This document shows, one piece after another, positions 1 to 17,751 of a stretch of 64,000 nucleotides of DNA (the first letter of the stretch is position 1; every line of letters begins with the position of its first letter). The notes beneath the pieces are model-generated. The model was not told the origin of the DNA. It worked only from the letters and a program-made list of their open reading frames with translations, and did not search any database. A program made the position numbers and the translations under genes. This stretch comes from Osmia lignaria lignaria (taxonomy: Eukaryota; Arthropoda; Insecta; Hymenoptera; Megachilidae). The stretch spans positions 8,506,256 through 8,570,255 of the forward strand of contig NC_135041.1 in NCBI RefSeq assembly GCF_051020975.1. Direction: 5' to 3'.

Positions 1-135
1 TTGCATTATTTTTAGTTAAAAAATGGCAAAAATGCCAGTTTTTTATTATGTAACAAACTAAATCATGTATACAGAACAGTCATGATCTTATATCACACTC
101 TCATGAATACAGATATATAATACAGAATAAATATA

Positions 136-5574
<5,439 letters not shown>

Positions 5575-7229
5575 TTTTTTGAAATTTTGAGAATCATCAA
5601 AATTTCAGTCTTAAATATATCAAGATATTGCTCGATAAATGTAATTGATTATGCTTATATTTAATTGTATGATTTGTATGCATGTGTAATATTAATTATT
5701 ATAAATGAACATAATACATACTAATTATAAAAAGTAATTGAAATATTACTGTAAACACACATCTCCTGTAACTGCATGTGTTTTGAAAACACAAAACATC
5801 TTTGGTGTTATTATATAAATGAATCCGTAAGCAACTTATAAATTAAAATACTTATTAAAACCTTACTTTGACACAAAATTAAACATTTATAAACATATAT
5901 TAAAAGAAGTTTAGTTTCATTTATAGTATTTAAATATAAAGAAATTTATTCTATTACTCTTTACATCTTACACAACATATATATTATTCTTCACATTCTA
6001 GGCGCCACAAGTGTAAATCAGTTTCAAAGTTAAGAAAATTAAATAACTAAAAGTCTCCATATTCAGAAAGTGAAGGATTACGTGAATGTATGTATACCGC
6101 AGTTCACCAGAGTCCATAACTGCGAAAAGATCAGTTTTCGTTCTTCGCGCATCTCCAGTACGCATCTTCGCCCTGATTGGCGATACTCCCAAACGAAGTG
6201 GAAAGCGATTGGCGGAGAGCTCGCTGCGTTCCCCCACCATCTTCCAACCTGCACGTCGCAGTTATGGACTCTGGTGAACTGCAGTATAAGTACATACTTA
6301 TTCATATGTAAAACTTGACTGTATACTGTAATATTCTAAATATATGTATATATTACATTTTGTGTATGTTTTATGTTTATTAATATTTCTTTATAATAAA
6401 TTACAGTATGAAATAATTAACTTTTACAGTATGACAACATGTAATAGTTAATAGTTCCTACATGAACTATATCGTTCCGTTTACCTAAGTACTGTGGAAC
6501 ATCCAAATGAATTTTATTTCTGTATATAAAACTTGTTCAAAAAAGATTGTGTGAATATTTTCTTGTAAAATAATATATATAAACGAATTATGAAAGATAA
6601 AATACACATCAATAAAATCAAAATTCTTTGATTTTAAATGATAACTTATTCTCATTGTAAATTACAATCATTAGGCTATAAAATGCAAAGTTAAATAAAC
6701 TGGAAATGTGCACAAATGAATGAAGTTCTACAACTATTTTATTATCAGTAAATATCAATAAAAATAATTTCAGTAAATATATATCTTTTCTAGTTTTTCT
6801 TTTTATGTTACAGGTATATGGAGTATGAAATTATTTAATATAATTCCTGTAGAGAATACTCTTTATTGGGATTGAAAATTTAATGAAATTATTAATAGAA
6901 TCAAGGTCTTGAAATTACCCTAGCCTAGTGTTGATAACCACGTCAATCATTATCAGTATATATAATGTAGAAATGCGTATGGTTATTCCATTAAAGTGAA
7001 ACAGCTCCATAGAGTAACTTCATTTATATGGCACATGTCTGGTAGATTTCAACATTTTATTAGATTATAAATACCTGTAGTTTTAATGTTAGATTTATTT
7101 TTGTTTCCGACTAAAAATAATGTTTTTAAAATTATGAATATTTCTCATATACATATGGTTTTAATGTTTAAAAAATTTGTATATACATGAATTGTTACGT
7201 AAAGTTTATTTTGCAGATAATGTTTAATA
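5575..7229. other. Divergent intergenic region between Blm and ethanolamine kinase
   Basis: AT-rich, with no supported gene. It should hold both promoters and leaders. It contains one copy of the 188-bp inverted-repeat element (6097-6284). Short open frames at 6000-6300 lie on that element and are not genes. Confidence 0.6.
6097..6284 (+). mobile_element. 188-bp inverted-repeat (MITE-like) element, copy A
   Basis: The ends are near-perfect inverted repeats of about 28 bp: the left begins ccgcagttcaccagagtcc and continues to ..ataactgcg, and its reverse complement closes the element at 6257-6284. TATA flanks both ends (6093-6096, 6285-6288), consistent with a TA or TATA target duplication. 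It is GC-richer than its surroundings. Copy B at 19177-19364 has the same length and orientation with about 7 substitutions; copy C is at 28402-28757. It has no coding capacity. I cannot assign a superfamily. Confidence 0.8.
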
Positions 7230-9079
7230 ATGGACCAAATATGTAAAGAACCACACCTTAATATAACAATAGATGAAAATGAAATTGTCGATGGTGCTAA
7301 AGAAATAATTAAAAGAATAAGACCTATGTGGCCACTAAATAATTTGCATTTTAAGGTAAAAAGTTATAAAATATAATCTAGACTTATATAACATTTTCAT
7401 GTATGGATGTGTAAATATTTTTTTTATAAATATCTAATGTGGTGTTTATTTTTATTTATGTACTGTATAATTTTTAAAAGTTTTCAAATAAAACATAAGT
7501 TGTACTCAGATATTTATAGTAAGTCTTAATATATCTTATAATTTTATGTACTTAATTTTTTTTTATTAAGTGAAATACAGAATAAATAAGTACAGTAAAA
7601 ATTATAATAATAAACAAAAAAATTAGGGTCAATGTATCCCCTATCTAATACTTAACTTTATCTATTGATAACATGTGTACTTTCTTTTAGTTTGTCATGA
7701 TAATAGGCACCCTACTGTGTTATCAAATATTTACCACGCTTTTAATGGTGGTCTGTTTTTCATGTTTTGATTATGTAAATAACATTTACAGTACACATTT
7801 TTTTTGGAAAAACAACAAAAACAATATTTAAGTATACAATCATATTAATTTTTACTTCCAGATATTTACTGATGGAATCACAAATAAACTTATAGGAGTA
7901 TGGTATTCTGGGCATTACAATGATATGGTTTTGGTTAGGGTATATGGACATAAAACAGACTTGCTCATTAATAGAAAAGACGAAACAAGAAATATTCGAG
8001 TAAGTACAACAGTAAAAAACATTGTTACATAAATAAAGAAAAATAAAGATACATTTTCATTTTTCAACAGATATTGAATAAAGCAGGTTTTACACATTCC
8101 CTTTATGCCACATTTAATAATGGTTTAGCTTATCAGTTTATTGAAGGTAATACTCTTACAACAGAGACAGTTAGAAATCCCGATATATATACATTAATTG
8201 CTAAAAGAATGGCCCAAATGCATAAGCTTAACCCTGATAATGATGAAATACCAAAACAGGCTTGTATTTGGAATAAGTTGGAAAAATTCATGGAAATAAT
8301 GCCAAAAGAATTTTGTGATGATACCAAACAATCAAGGTAATGTGTTATAGTAAACATTACAATATTTAATTTATATTATATATCTGGTTTATTATTCTCA
8401 CTTTCAGGCTTGAAAAACTCATAAAACCGTTTAGTGTATTAAAGCAAAATTATCAACTTTTAAAAGAGGAACTTACAAAATCAAATAGCAAAGTAGTATT
8501 TGCTCATAATGATCTACTACTGGGAAATGTTCTTTACAATCAAAAGGAAAATTCTATCACTTTTATTGATTTTGAATATACTGCATACAATTACCAAGCT
8601 TTTGATATAGCAAATCATTTTGCTGAATTTGCTGGTAATTTGAACATATTTCTAAATATGATTTCATATGAAGCTATTTTGTAATTATACATAACTTATT
8701 TTAGGTATTGATAATCCTGATTTTTCTCTGTATCCTGAAGAACAATTACAAAAGAGGTGGTTATATATATATCTTCAGGAATATAATAATGTAAACTATG
8801 TACCTGAAAATGAACTTAATTTGTTGTACGTGCAAGTAAATAAATTTGTTCTTTTATCACATTTTTTTTGGGGTTGTTGGGGACTTATACAAAGTGAACA
8901 TTCAACTATTGACTTTGACTTCTTAGAGTAAGTGTATAAAGCATCCTATTTTCACTAATATTTTTCGTAATAATTACTAATTATATTTGTCAATCTGTAT
9001 ACTGTTTTGTAGGTATGCTGCAATACGATTTAATGAATATTTCAAGTGGAAAGAAGAATATCTTAACATGGAATTGTAA
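7230..9079 (+). CDS. eas: Ethanolamine kinase (easily shocked orthologue), complete, 6 exons
   Basis: Cytosolic kinase that phosphorylates ethanolamine with ATP, the first step of the CDP-ethanolamine (Kennedy) route to phosphatidylethanolamine. Exons: 7230-7355, 7862-7999, 8071-8336, 8408-8634, 8705-8927, 9013-9079; all in phase, 348 aa. The choline/ethanolamine kinase signature is clear: HND at 210-212 with Asn217 (Brenner-type catalytic loop) and IDFEY 230-234, followed by the YNYQAFDIANHF segment. The C-terminal block TIDFDFLEYAAIRFNEYFK resembles ethanolamine kinase more than choline kinase. The protein is shorter at the N-terminus than Drosophila Eas, so an upstream alternative first exon is possible. 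Intron 1 (506 bp) shows nothing notable. The gene is in tandem with Lobe and divergent from Blm. Family is certain; substrate choice is inferred from the C-terminal block. Confidence 0.93.
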
Positions 9080-10474
9080 AATTTGTTGTTATATTTTTAT
9101 TGTTTGATGTGTTTTATGGATTTAACATTCCAATTTTGTTGTTTTTTGTTTGTTGTGTTTTGTTAAAGTAACATTCCAAAGTAAGCATTGATATTATGTA
9201 AAAATTGAACATTATTTATATATAATAATGTACATAAGACTGTTATAAATATTAAACAGTATTACAGAAATAAACAAAGTAATATATGGAAGAAAGATAC
9301 TGTCTTTATAACAGTGTTTAAAATAAAGCAATGTAAATAACGTATTTATGAATAAAAATATATTTTTATTTAATCAATAATATCCTCATGCATGTTTTTA
9401 ATATTTAAAATTTAGGAATATTCCTGTAGTCATGTTTTGCTACTTTTCTATATTTGTTTTAAAATTTAGAACATCTTAAAACGTAAGTGTATTTATTACA
9501 GGTAATTTCAGTCAAATGATATATTATTAGTAGTTCATAATGTTGAATAAATAATAATTCCTCCATGTTCGCATATTGTTCGCGTGTATAAAATGAAACA
9601 GCAATTATTCAGTAGTAAAAGTGAGATTTATGTATTACATTGATAATGTCAAGGAACTTTATTTTTATATTTGTGAGTACGTATTAGTAAGTATGTATGT
9701 ATGTACATATGTTTAAGTCGGTCAATTGACTAGCAAGTATGTTTTCGTCTGGGGTGATCACGTACGCATCTGCACGCACCTACCATAAATCAGTGTTTAT
9801 TTTTAGTAAAGACTTGGAAGATTTTCGGAAATATTTGTAAATAAACGCGATTATACCCAAAAAATGTAGAATATTATCTTTTGATTGAAATGTGAAAAAT
9901 CATTTGAAGCAATATATACATAGAAGCTCTGAATATCGCTGTATTAAACTACCTGTTTATACGGTGTAAAACTCAGACGTAAATATATTCGACAGATCCA
10001 CGAGCTTCGGTAAAATTCGTTTACTTGGCTTTTAAGTGTGCGAATCTGTCACAGTATATAAATCAACTTATAACACGAATCACATAATAGAGATAAAACA
10101 AACATACATGTATAAATACCGAAAGTAAATATAGCTTTTTAACGAGGTGTTTTCTTTAATCAAATAAAAACAAAATATTTCAGATTTAATAATAGCGCGA
10201 AACTTACGACTATTAAAACAATCAACTTCCCAAGTAGAACTACTACATATTTTGTACTTTCTATTGTTCTGTTTCAATTATTTATAAAAACTTTGATTAC
10301 TTTTAATTATAAAAGCTAGATGCTATAAAGAACAAAGGTCTAGAAATATATTTCATACACTACGAGGAATATTAAGTAAATTGTGTATATATCGTGTATA
10401 CGAGCCCCGGTATTGTGAAACAGCGTGGTGGTTTTTTAAAGTTTCTTTTAGAAAACGTATACTGATTGTGTAAG
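9080..10474 (+). other. Intergenic region between eas and Lobe
   Basis: AT-rich. Candidate eas polyadenylation signals (AATAAA) lie near 9270 and 9320. The rest probably holds the Lobe promoter and leader. I see no further gene or repeat. Confidence 0.5.
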
Positions 10475-12354
10475 ATGCATATTGCATGCAAATGTTTAAA
10501 CGTGTCCATAAAATCCAGGGGCACTGAACTACAAAAGGTCAACATTAATGATATTGAATTGACACCTGAAGAACAGAATGATGGCTTTTTTCATCAGGTG
10601 AGACTTTTTTTCCTGCAAAATTTTATTTACAAATGATGTAATTTTTTATAATTTATAGTTATACATATAATTAATAAAGTAATTCATAATGTTTAATGTA
10701 TACTCGCTGTAATAGAAAAATTGCTTTTTGTTCAACTAGAATCTTTCAACTATATCAGAGCTTGAAGGTATTACCAAGGAACAGCCAGGTTTAGTGGAAA
10801 TAAGAAATGTAGGATCATGGGTTATTCACCGTTGTTATAATTGTTCTATGTATACACATGCTGTTCATAGAGACTATGGTGCTGCCTTAGTTCTTATTAA
10901 TACCGATATTGTTGTGAGTATAATATATAATTTTGTACTTTTACATATACTTTTGTTATATCATTAATTTTATTGTAGACTTCACCAGAAGAAATCAATA
11001 AATTAAGGTCTAATCCAGATTATAGTCCAGTGTTTAGAATAATAATTGCTCACAATACTTTGGATGAACTTGACTATCTGCAACAACCTACCAAATTTTC
11101 TGGTAAATTTAGATTAAAATTTAATAACAAATACGGATGTATTCAATTCTTCTTAAGTATATAAATTGCTTATCTTATGTTACCTTAGTGTCACAGTTAC
11201 CGAATAATATACAAATGGCTTTGGGTGGTCTTCAACAGCAACTTGAGGAAGCTGTTCAACAGCAATCTGCTGAAATAGAAAATAAAATTCGTGCTTTTAC
11301 AACAGAACAATATCAATTATTAGAGCAGTTCCGTGAAAGAGCTCATAACGAACATAGATTATTAACAAGGTATTGTTTAATGACAAAGTTGTACTTAAGA
11401 TTTGTTTTGATTTTTCTTTCTAATATGCAGGTTTTTTATTTCAGGTTAATATGTAAAGGAGAAGAAACAAATAGATTAACAAATAATATAGAAACTCCTC
11501 CTACAACCCCAGAGAATTTTACAACCAATTTAACTACCTCTACAACAAATACAGTAAATACATCACAAGTAATATCAAATGAAACAAAAGTGATTACTGG
11601 TCCTAATATTAAACAGAAATCTGGTGCTAAATATTTTTTAAGTACACTTGTTGTAAGTTTATATTTAGGGAAATATTCGTTAAAAATTATAAACATGCAT
11701 TATAATATTTACATAATATTTTACAGAATGGTAACATAGATAAAAAAGACAAATTATATATATGTACTAAGGACCCAACCAGTTTTGACACAGAAGCTTT
11801 GTTTCCTTTGGAAGGAGTGGAAGACGCTATTCCTAATGATCAAGTTCAATCTTCAGAAGAAGGGTCTGATACAGATGGTTAGCTTATATGTTTCAATGTT
11901 CATGATTATTCATATATTTAACATATTTAAATAATACTATTGACAATTGCATTTAGATTCAGGTCAAGATGAAGGAATTCACATGCCAAGAGGACAAAGA
12001 GGTGGACATCCTACATTAGCTAAGTCATTACCAGTTAGCGTTCCATCTTTTCCTTCATTTGTACGTAGAACAGTTCAGGATCAAGATGATGACCAGGTAT
12101 TATTCTTTTTTCCTACAGTTTAAATTACCTCTATTATTAGGTTTATAATATACATTACTATACGCATTGCATACGTGCATATTACATACATACATTTATT
12201 TTTTATTGAAAAGAATAAAACGCTATTTCAGCTGTCAAGAGATCCACATGATCCACATAATATTCGAGCTTCGATTAAGGCTCTAGCTAAGAGTGTTCAT
12301 GGTGATACAGTATTTGGAGATTTACCACGTCCTCGATTCTCTACTCAAATCTGA
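10475..12354 (+). CDS. L: Lobe / proline-rich AKT1 substrate 1 (PRAS40) orthologue, 8 exons
   Basis: Cytosolic TORC1 component and inhibitor that is phosphorylated by Akt. Exons: 10475-10597, 10740-10913, 10979-11102, 11189-11369, 11445-11652, 11727-11877, 11957-12096, 12232-12354; 407 aa. Two PRAS40 hallmarks are visible. AKSLPVSVP at 342-350 carries Ser348, at the position of human Ser183. VFGDLPRPR near the C-terminus leads into RPRFST, an RxRxxT Akt site with Thr405, at the position of human Thr246. The protein ends two residues after that Thr, whereas human PRAS40 continues about ten more. A Gln/Glu-rich, probably coiled segment sits in exon 4 (about 141-200) and a Thr/Asn-rich segment in exon 5. 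The N-terminal half is not recognisable from the vertebrate protein. Assignment rests on the C-terminal motifs. The gene converges on eIF3m. Confidence 0.85.
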
Positions 12355-14414
12355 CTTCATGAGAATTTCAAAGAAAGAGAATAAGTTTATGTTAAAAAAA
12401 AATGATTACACATATAAAGTACCTATTATCTATAATTGTCTTTCAGTTAATGTTACAAGCGATTAATGTAAGCTAGTGGTTCTCAAACTTTTTTGTCTGG
12501 CGGCACACTGAAATCATTAAACAAAATTCACGGTACTCCTATTATTATTATTATTATTTTTTGCTTTTTACAGTTAGTAAAGATACGATTGCTTTTTACA
12601 TATGAACAATTTAAAATTACGCTGCACCCTTGTGGCGTACTTGCGGTATCCAGTTTAAGAACCACTGATGTAACAAATGCAGACTAAACATAGAAACTAC
12701 GAAAATATTGATACTTCGCATGCTTTGAATATATTTTAGATTAACAAACTATTTCGAATTGGAATTTTGTTAGTTTGTTGAATTATAAACGAAAGAAATT
12801 TTCATACCTGCCTATATTTGAGGCTATATTGTATACATAAATATGCTACATATATATTTGTTACTAATCGTGTAATGTGTGTAGAAAATACAAAATTGTT
12901 TATTATTAAAATAAGACTGCGGAATAGGTGATTGGGAAATACGCAATGAAAATCTCAAATGTTAAAACTACTATTAACGTGACGCATTTGCGTTCCTTGT
13001 GTCCAAGGCGATCACTATATGTATGTCATCGCTACCTGATCGGCATTCGTTATTCTTTCTGCATGAAGCAGAATCTTCTCTTCTCAGACACGCTCGAAAA
13101 TTGTAATTTAAAAGACTTTAAAAATCAACGCAACATGAGATTTATGATGCCATATCTGAAATAAAATCGCACTAGAAACAAGTTAAGGGGCAAGGAAAGT
13201 TTTTTTTATGTATCAATTAGTAATTAAGCTATTAAAGTGATAATTGTTTTCTAATAATAATTATTTTTACAGTGTATCATTATTATTAGATGAAAAAAAC
13301 ATTTTAAATTGTCATAAATTCAGTAACAAATAACGTACTTCTTTAAATGATTTGCAAATTTTTTGAATTAAAAGAAGGTGTGTACTATTTTGTTCAAAAA
13401 GTGCAATGTTTTTGTTTCTGTTTACTACGTGATTTATTGCCTTGAATAGTTGCCGACTTTCGGTATGATTATAAATGAAGTTGAAATTACTATACTCTTG
13501 TTTGCAGGAAATGTTTTTTCATTTGTAAATCGTTTCTGTAAAACTGTATAAGATCATTCTAATATACAAGTATGTATGTTGATACACAAAAATGTATGTA
13601 AAACATATTATTTTTTAATAATTAAAAACGGATATAAAAAGAAGTTTACGTACGTTTTTGTACAAATATGTTCCAATAAATTTTTTTACTTTACTTTTAT
13701 ATTTTGAATTTACTTTAAATCACTCACTGTATTATCTTTTTTATAGATTTATGTAATTAGTTTCCTAGAATTTATAACTTTTGTACTAATTAATATAGTA
13801 TCATGTGATAAACTGATTACAGATTAGAAATAATGAATTAGTACAAAAAAATATGTGGCTTTTCTAATCATGTAATGCACGATTACAAAAATATTCACGA
13901 ATGTTTTATTGATTAAGGTATAAAATTTAAGTGCTTCGAGAATGTAAAAATTAACTGACGAAAAATAAAATGTTGCTTTGTAAAAATGATAAAAGAAGAA
14001 GTTTACTTGAATTGTAAACAATGTGTTTAGTATAAATTTATTCACACCACAAAATTTGATATATTTGTTATTATATTTTATATACAGGAACATACAAAAA
14101 AGTAACGTTAAAAAATAGATCGTTAGATTCAATACATTATAAAAATTTATTTTATTTTTAAGACAGTTCAAGATTAATAACATACCGGTGGTTCATGAAA
14201 GTATACTGTATGTTTGTACAATATCAAATGTCGTGTAACTGAATTACAGACTCTTTAAATGATCTTTTCTCCCTGATTGTGATTAATTATAAACAATACT
14301 GCGGTATACGATACGTATATTTATTTAGACAGGGCTATAAATTAAATAATTTCAGTTTGCAATGGACATTCGTATGTGCAGCTTACGGCTTTTGTAAACA
14401 TAATTTAAATATTA
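12355..14414. other. Convergent region between Lobe and eIF3m
   Basis: Very AT-rich and without a supported gene. A hAT-type MITE occupies 12474-12667. AATAAA at 13675-13680 is a candidate distal Lobe poly(A) signal, which would put the MITE inside the Lobe 3' UTR. A minus-strand AATAAA near 14320-14325 is a candidate eIF3m signal. The open frame at 13824-14183 is low-complexity AT-rich sequence. Confidence 0.5.
12474..12667. mobile_element. hAT-type MITE, 194 bp
   Basis: The left end tagtggttctcaaact and the reverse complement of the right end (cagtggttcttaaact) form terminal inverted repeats of the hAT CAGTGG..CAAAC style. Flanking 8-mers atgtaagc (12466-12473) and atgtaaca (12668-12675) match at 6 of 8 positions, which fits a decayed 8-bp hAT target duplication. 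It has no coding capacity and contains a short (att)n run near 12538-12560. Confidence 0.75.
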
Positions 14415-16380
14415 TTAATGATTGATTGCAGCTTTATTTTTTGCTGCAAGTTCCATTTGTGCAGCGGCTACAGATTTCATACCCTCTTGCACAGCAGATA
14501 AGTTTGCTTTCCAAGCTGCAAGTAAATCACGTAATTGCATCCATTGTGGTCGACCAAATGTTCTATGCATGGTACTTGAAATAAGAACTTTACGACCTGC
14601 TTGATCCATACGAGCTCTAACGAGTTTCGTCTTTAATACTGAAAGAATAAAGGAATTCTTTTTTGTCTTAATACAAATAATAAACAAAATAAATTCAATG
14701 TATAATATAAATGTTGGATACTTCGATAGCTTAGTAAAAACCAATTTTACTAAGCCAGTACAGATTCTTTTTATATACCCTGTATACAATGTCTCCATTT
14801 TGATAACTGAATTTGGAGTGCTTCTTTTTGTTCACAGGGTAAATGTTATGTAATGGAACGTCAGAATTTTAACTGCACTATATTCGATATTACTAAGAAC
14901 TTGAAAACGTTATTTTAACAACTTACCATCAATAATAAAACTTTCTACTTCATCCTCATTAATTTGCAATTCTTCTTGAATTGTGTCAAATGACATTTCA
15001 GGATTTGTTTCTGCCAATTGCATGAATGTAAGTAATCTCATCTTTTTCATGTTTTGTTCATGATTCAATCCTAAAAATACAGTGTATATTGATGATACCA
15101 TGATATATATTTTTCATGAACTTACTACATACCAAGTTGATGTTCTACAAATTCTTTATGATGTTGATAGAAATGTAGATACGCAGGTAATTTGTCTTGA
15201 ACAAAGACTAGGAGCAGATCGTGAATAAGTTCTCCTTCTAAGAATCTTACAGGTTTTAATGCTAATAGTGGATCAAGTAGGAATGTATTTGGGTCTGCCA
15301 GTGCAGCTAAAATACAACGTTGTGCATCTTCCCTGGCAGCAGAAGCATTTTCAGCTGTATAAGTGCCTAAAAGTTCTACCATAACTGCAGCAGCTTGTTC
15401 CCTATTAGGGTAATTTTTTATCTAAATATCATTATTATATAATATATAATGTATGGTATAAGAAATTCTATTTACCCTTGTTTACAACTTAGAAGTACTT
15501 CATGAAGTAGCCGAAGTAACTTTTGCATTTGTTCATTTGATGGTGGAAATGATGCAAATTGTTGCTTCAACTGATCTATTCCGCTATATACTGCTTTTAC
15601 TTGATCAACATTGCGAGCAATTTGAACTAAATGATAATAGACATGATATCTCATGGGAGAATCGTCTGACAAAGATTGAAACAATAGCCATAACCTGAAA
15701 ACATATTGAATTATTATATACTGTGACAAAAATATTTCAAAACATTTTTATAAACTTACGCTTTTAAACATACTAATCCAAGTTTATATCCAGGTGCTTT
15801 TGTTAACTTTTCACAAAATGCTAATATTAAATTTTCAGCCCTTTCAGTAGGAATCTGAAATAAAATATTGAAATTTATTTCAAGGCTTTAAGTTACACAA
15901 ATGTATTCTACTTTAGAATTTTTAAAGCTATGATACATACCACTATCATAATAGATACAATGTCATTTAAAACAGTTTCTATTTCATTTTCATTTCCTTC
16001 TTTGAAACAAGCTTCACACACACCAATAATTTTGTGTAAATCATCTTCTATACCTTTAGGAGATTTTTCTTCACTTATTTCGGCACCCAAGCTTTTAAAA
16101 TACACCCTTAGTTCTTGTGCCTGTAACAAAACATACGATGTAGAATATTTATTTTAAGAATACACTTTTATTCATATTAAAATAAAATATTAGTAAAAGA
16201 AACATATATCTGAAAAATTAATGTAACCTATACCCTACGGCAGATTGTAATAAACCAGTTTATAATGTATTACAAGTATCTTATGAATAACATTATAAAA
16301 ATTTAATTATTTAATATAATGTAATTACTACTTACCTGATCCTCTAAGGGCAATTCCATAAAAATAGGTGGAACCTGCAT
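14415..16380 (-). CDS. eIF3m: Translation initiation factor eIF3 subunit M, 7 exons
   Basis: PCI-domain subunit of the eIF3 complex, which recruits the 43S pre-initiation complex to mRNA in the cytosol. Exons in coding order: 16336-16380, 15941-16120, 15760-15854, 15476-15694, 15133-15401, 14927-15070, 14415-14638; 391 aa (human 374). Family blocks: [20 protein letters not shown] near the N-terminus, [10 protein letters not shown].. and [16 protein letters not shown] mid-protein, then the PCI winged-helix block with [20 protein letters not shown] and STMHRTFG. The acceptor of exon 5 (at 15402-15403) is needed for frame; an upstream AG would give a stop. The gene is divergent from RpS23, with about 350 bp between the start codon and the RpS23 start site. 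I am confident of identity. Exon 1 codes only 15 residues but matches the family start. Confidence 0.94.
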
Positions 16381-16756
16381 TTTGATAAGTACCACCACGT
16401 TTCTAGCAAACCCTACCTTAAAAAAGAGTAAAGTATATGTATATATAAGTATGTATTTAGATACAATGACTACAAATTCAAAGATGTCCAGCCACATAGA
16501 AAATATGACATTTAATGGGATTGCGGTATATTTCCATTAATTTTAAATAATAAAAAAAAGGATCCTTTTATTACAATTTTTTACAAAATGTTTTTGCTGC
16601 TTACATTATTATTTACATATGTTAATGTGTTAATAATATTAGTAACAATAATCGTATAAATATTCCTTTTTCAAATACAGCGCTGTATTTCACATCGATT
16701 CTGATTTCCGTAAAGAAAGGTTAGTCCTTTTCCGGGTGGGTAGCATATCGAGCAAA
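16381..16756. promoter_or_regulatory. Shared divergent promoter region of eIF3m and RpS23
   Basis: About 375 bp separate the two start codons, and both genes encode translation machinery. The right side carries a TCT initiator for RpS23 at about 16725-16733. I see no TATA box at the expected distance. Co-regulation is an inference. Confidence 0.55.
16725..16733 (+). promoter_or_regulatory. TCT initiator / 5' TOP start of RpS23
   Basis: The sequence tccttttcc fits the YC(+1)TTTYY polypyrimidine initiator typical of ribosomal-protein genes in insects. A start at 16727 would give a leader of about 30 nt before the ATG at 16757, with a 5' terminal oligopyrimidine tract for TOR-dependent translation control. 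Confidence 0.6.
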
Positions 16757-17617
16757 ATGGGTATGTATTGAATGTTGGAATTATATTATTTTTAAAACTG
16801 ATAGATGTAAATAACAAAGTTTGTAATGTTTAAATCGTTTTCGTAATACATGTAGTTATAATATTTTTAAATATCCAATAATAAAATACCTATTGGCTTT
16901 ATTTTATATCACGTTACGTTTAACACAACGTGGTTATGTGTATGCAGTTTTATGTAGGAATTATACAAACTGTAGTAGAATTATGACAATTATTTTAGTT
17001 GTAGCTGTAATTAACAACATTTTTCAATTTGTCATTAATGTAGTGTACAAATAATAGCATAAAAATGCAAAGATATGACAATTAAATTTCATACATAACG
17101 TTTTGAACATGTAGGTAAACCTCGTGGTCTTCGTACTGCACGTAAGCATGTAAACCACAGGCGTGATCAACGATGGAACGATAAAGACTACAAGAAGGCT
17201 CACTTGGGAACAAGGTGGAAGGCCAATCCATTTGGTGGTGCTTCCCATGCTAAGGGTATTGTTTTAGAAAAAGTGTATGTATTTAATAATAGTAACGTTT
17301 CAAACTCGTTTTTATGTGAATATGCTAATTCAATAATTTTATTTTGCAGAGGTGTGGAAGCTAAGCAGCCAAACTCTGCTATTCGTAAATGTGTGAGAGT
17401 GCAGCTTATCAAAAATGGTAAAAAGATCACAGCTTTCGTACCTCGTGATGGTTGCTTAAACAATATTGAAGAAAACGACGAAGTCTTGGTGGCAGGATTC
17501 GGTCGTAAGGGTCATGCCGTGGGTGATATTCCGGGAGTCCGATTTAAAGTAGTAAAAGTTGCTAATGTTTCACTACTTGCATTGTACAAAGAAAAGAAAG
17601 AACGACCCCGGTCGTAA
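16757..17617 (+). CDS. RpS23: 40S ribosomal protein S23 (uS12), complete, 3 exons
   Basis: Small-subunit ribosomal protein at the decoding centre, the eukaryotic uS12. Exons: 16757-16760, 17115-17274, 17350-17617; 143 aa, the normal family length. Exon 1 codes only Met and one base of Gly2, the split ATGG|gt arrangement common in ribosomal-protein genes. The protein reads [20 protein letters not shown] at the start and ends KEKKERPRS. The loop [10 protein letters not shown] is intact, with Pro62, the residue hydroxylated by OGFOD1-type enzymes in other eukaryotes. AATAAA lies at 17660-17665. The 3' end converges on the HAUS7-like gene, with 134 bp between stop codons. There is no doubt about identity. 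Confidence 0.98.
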
Positions 17618-17751
17618 ATTCATTGTCATGTATTTCCAATACATCTATACAAATTTTTAAATAAACTAGTATTTTATTTATACCTTCAAATACCTGTATT
17701 TTTATGGCTATAAAAAAAAATACAAAATTACAGAAACGATAATATTGAAAA

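Noticed and set aside
5998..6318. Four open frames on both strands near 6000-6320 and their twins near 19132-19357
   Set aside because: They lie on the inverted-repeat element and mirror each other because its ends are palindromic. No domain or splice context.
15411..15427. Alternative eIF3m exon 5 acceptor near 15423
   Set aside because: Joining there gives an immediate stop after the exon 4 phase; the acceptor at 15402-15403 restores the conserved frame.
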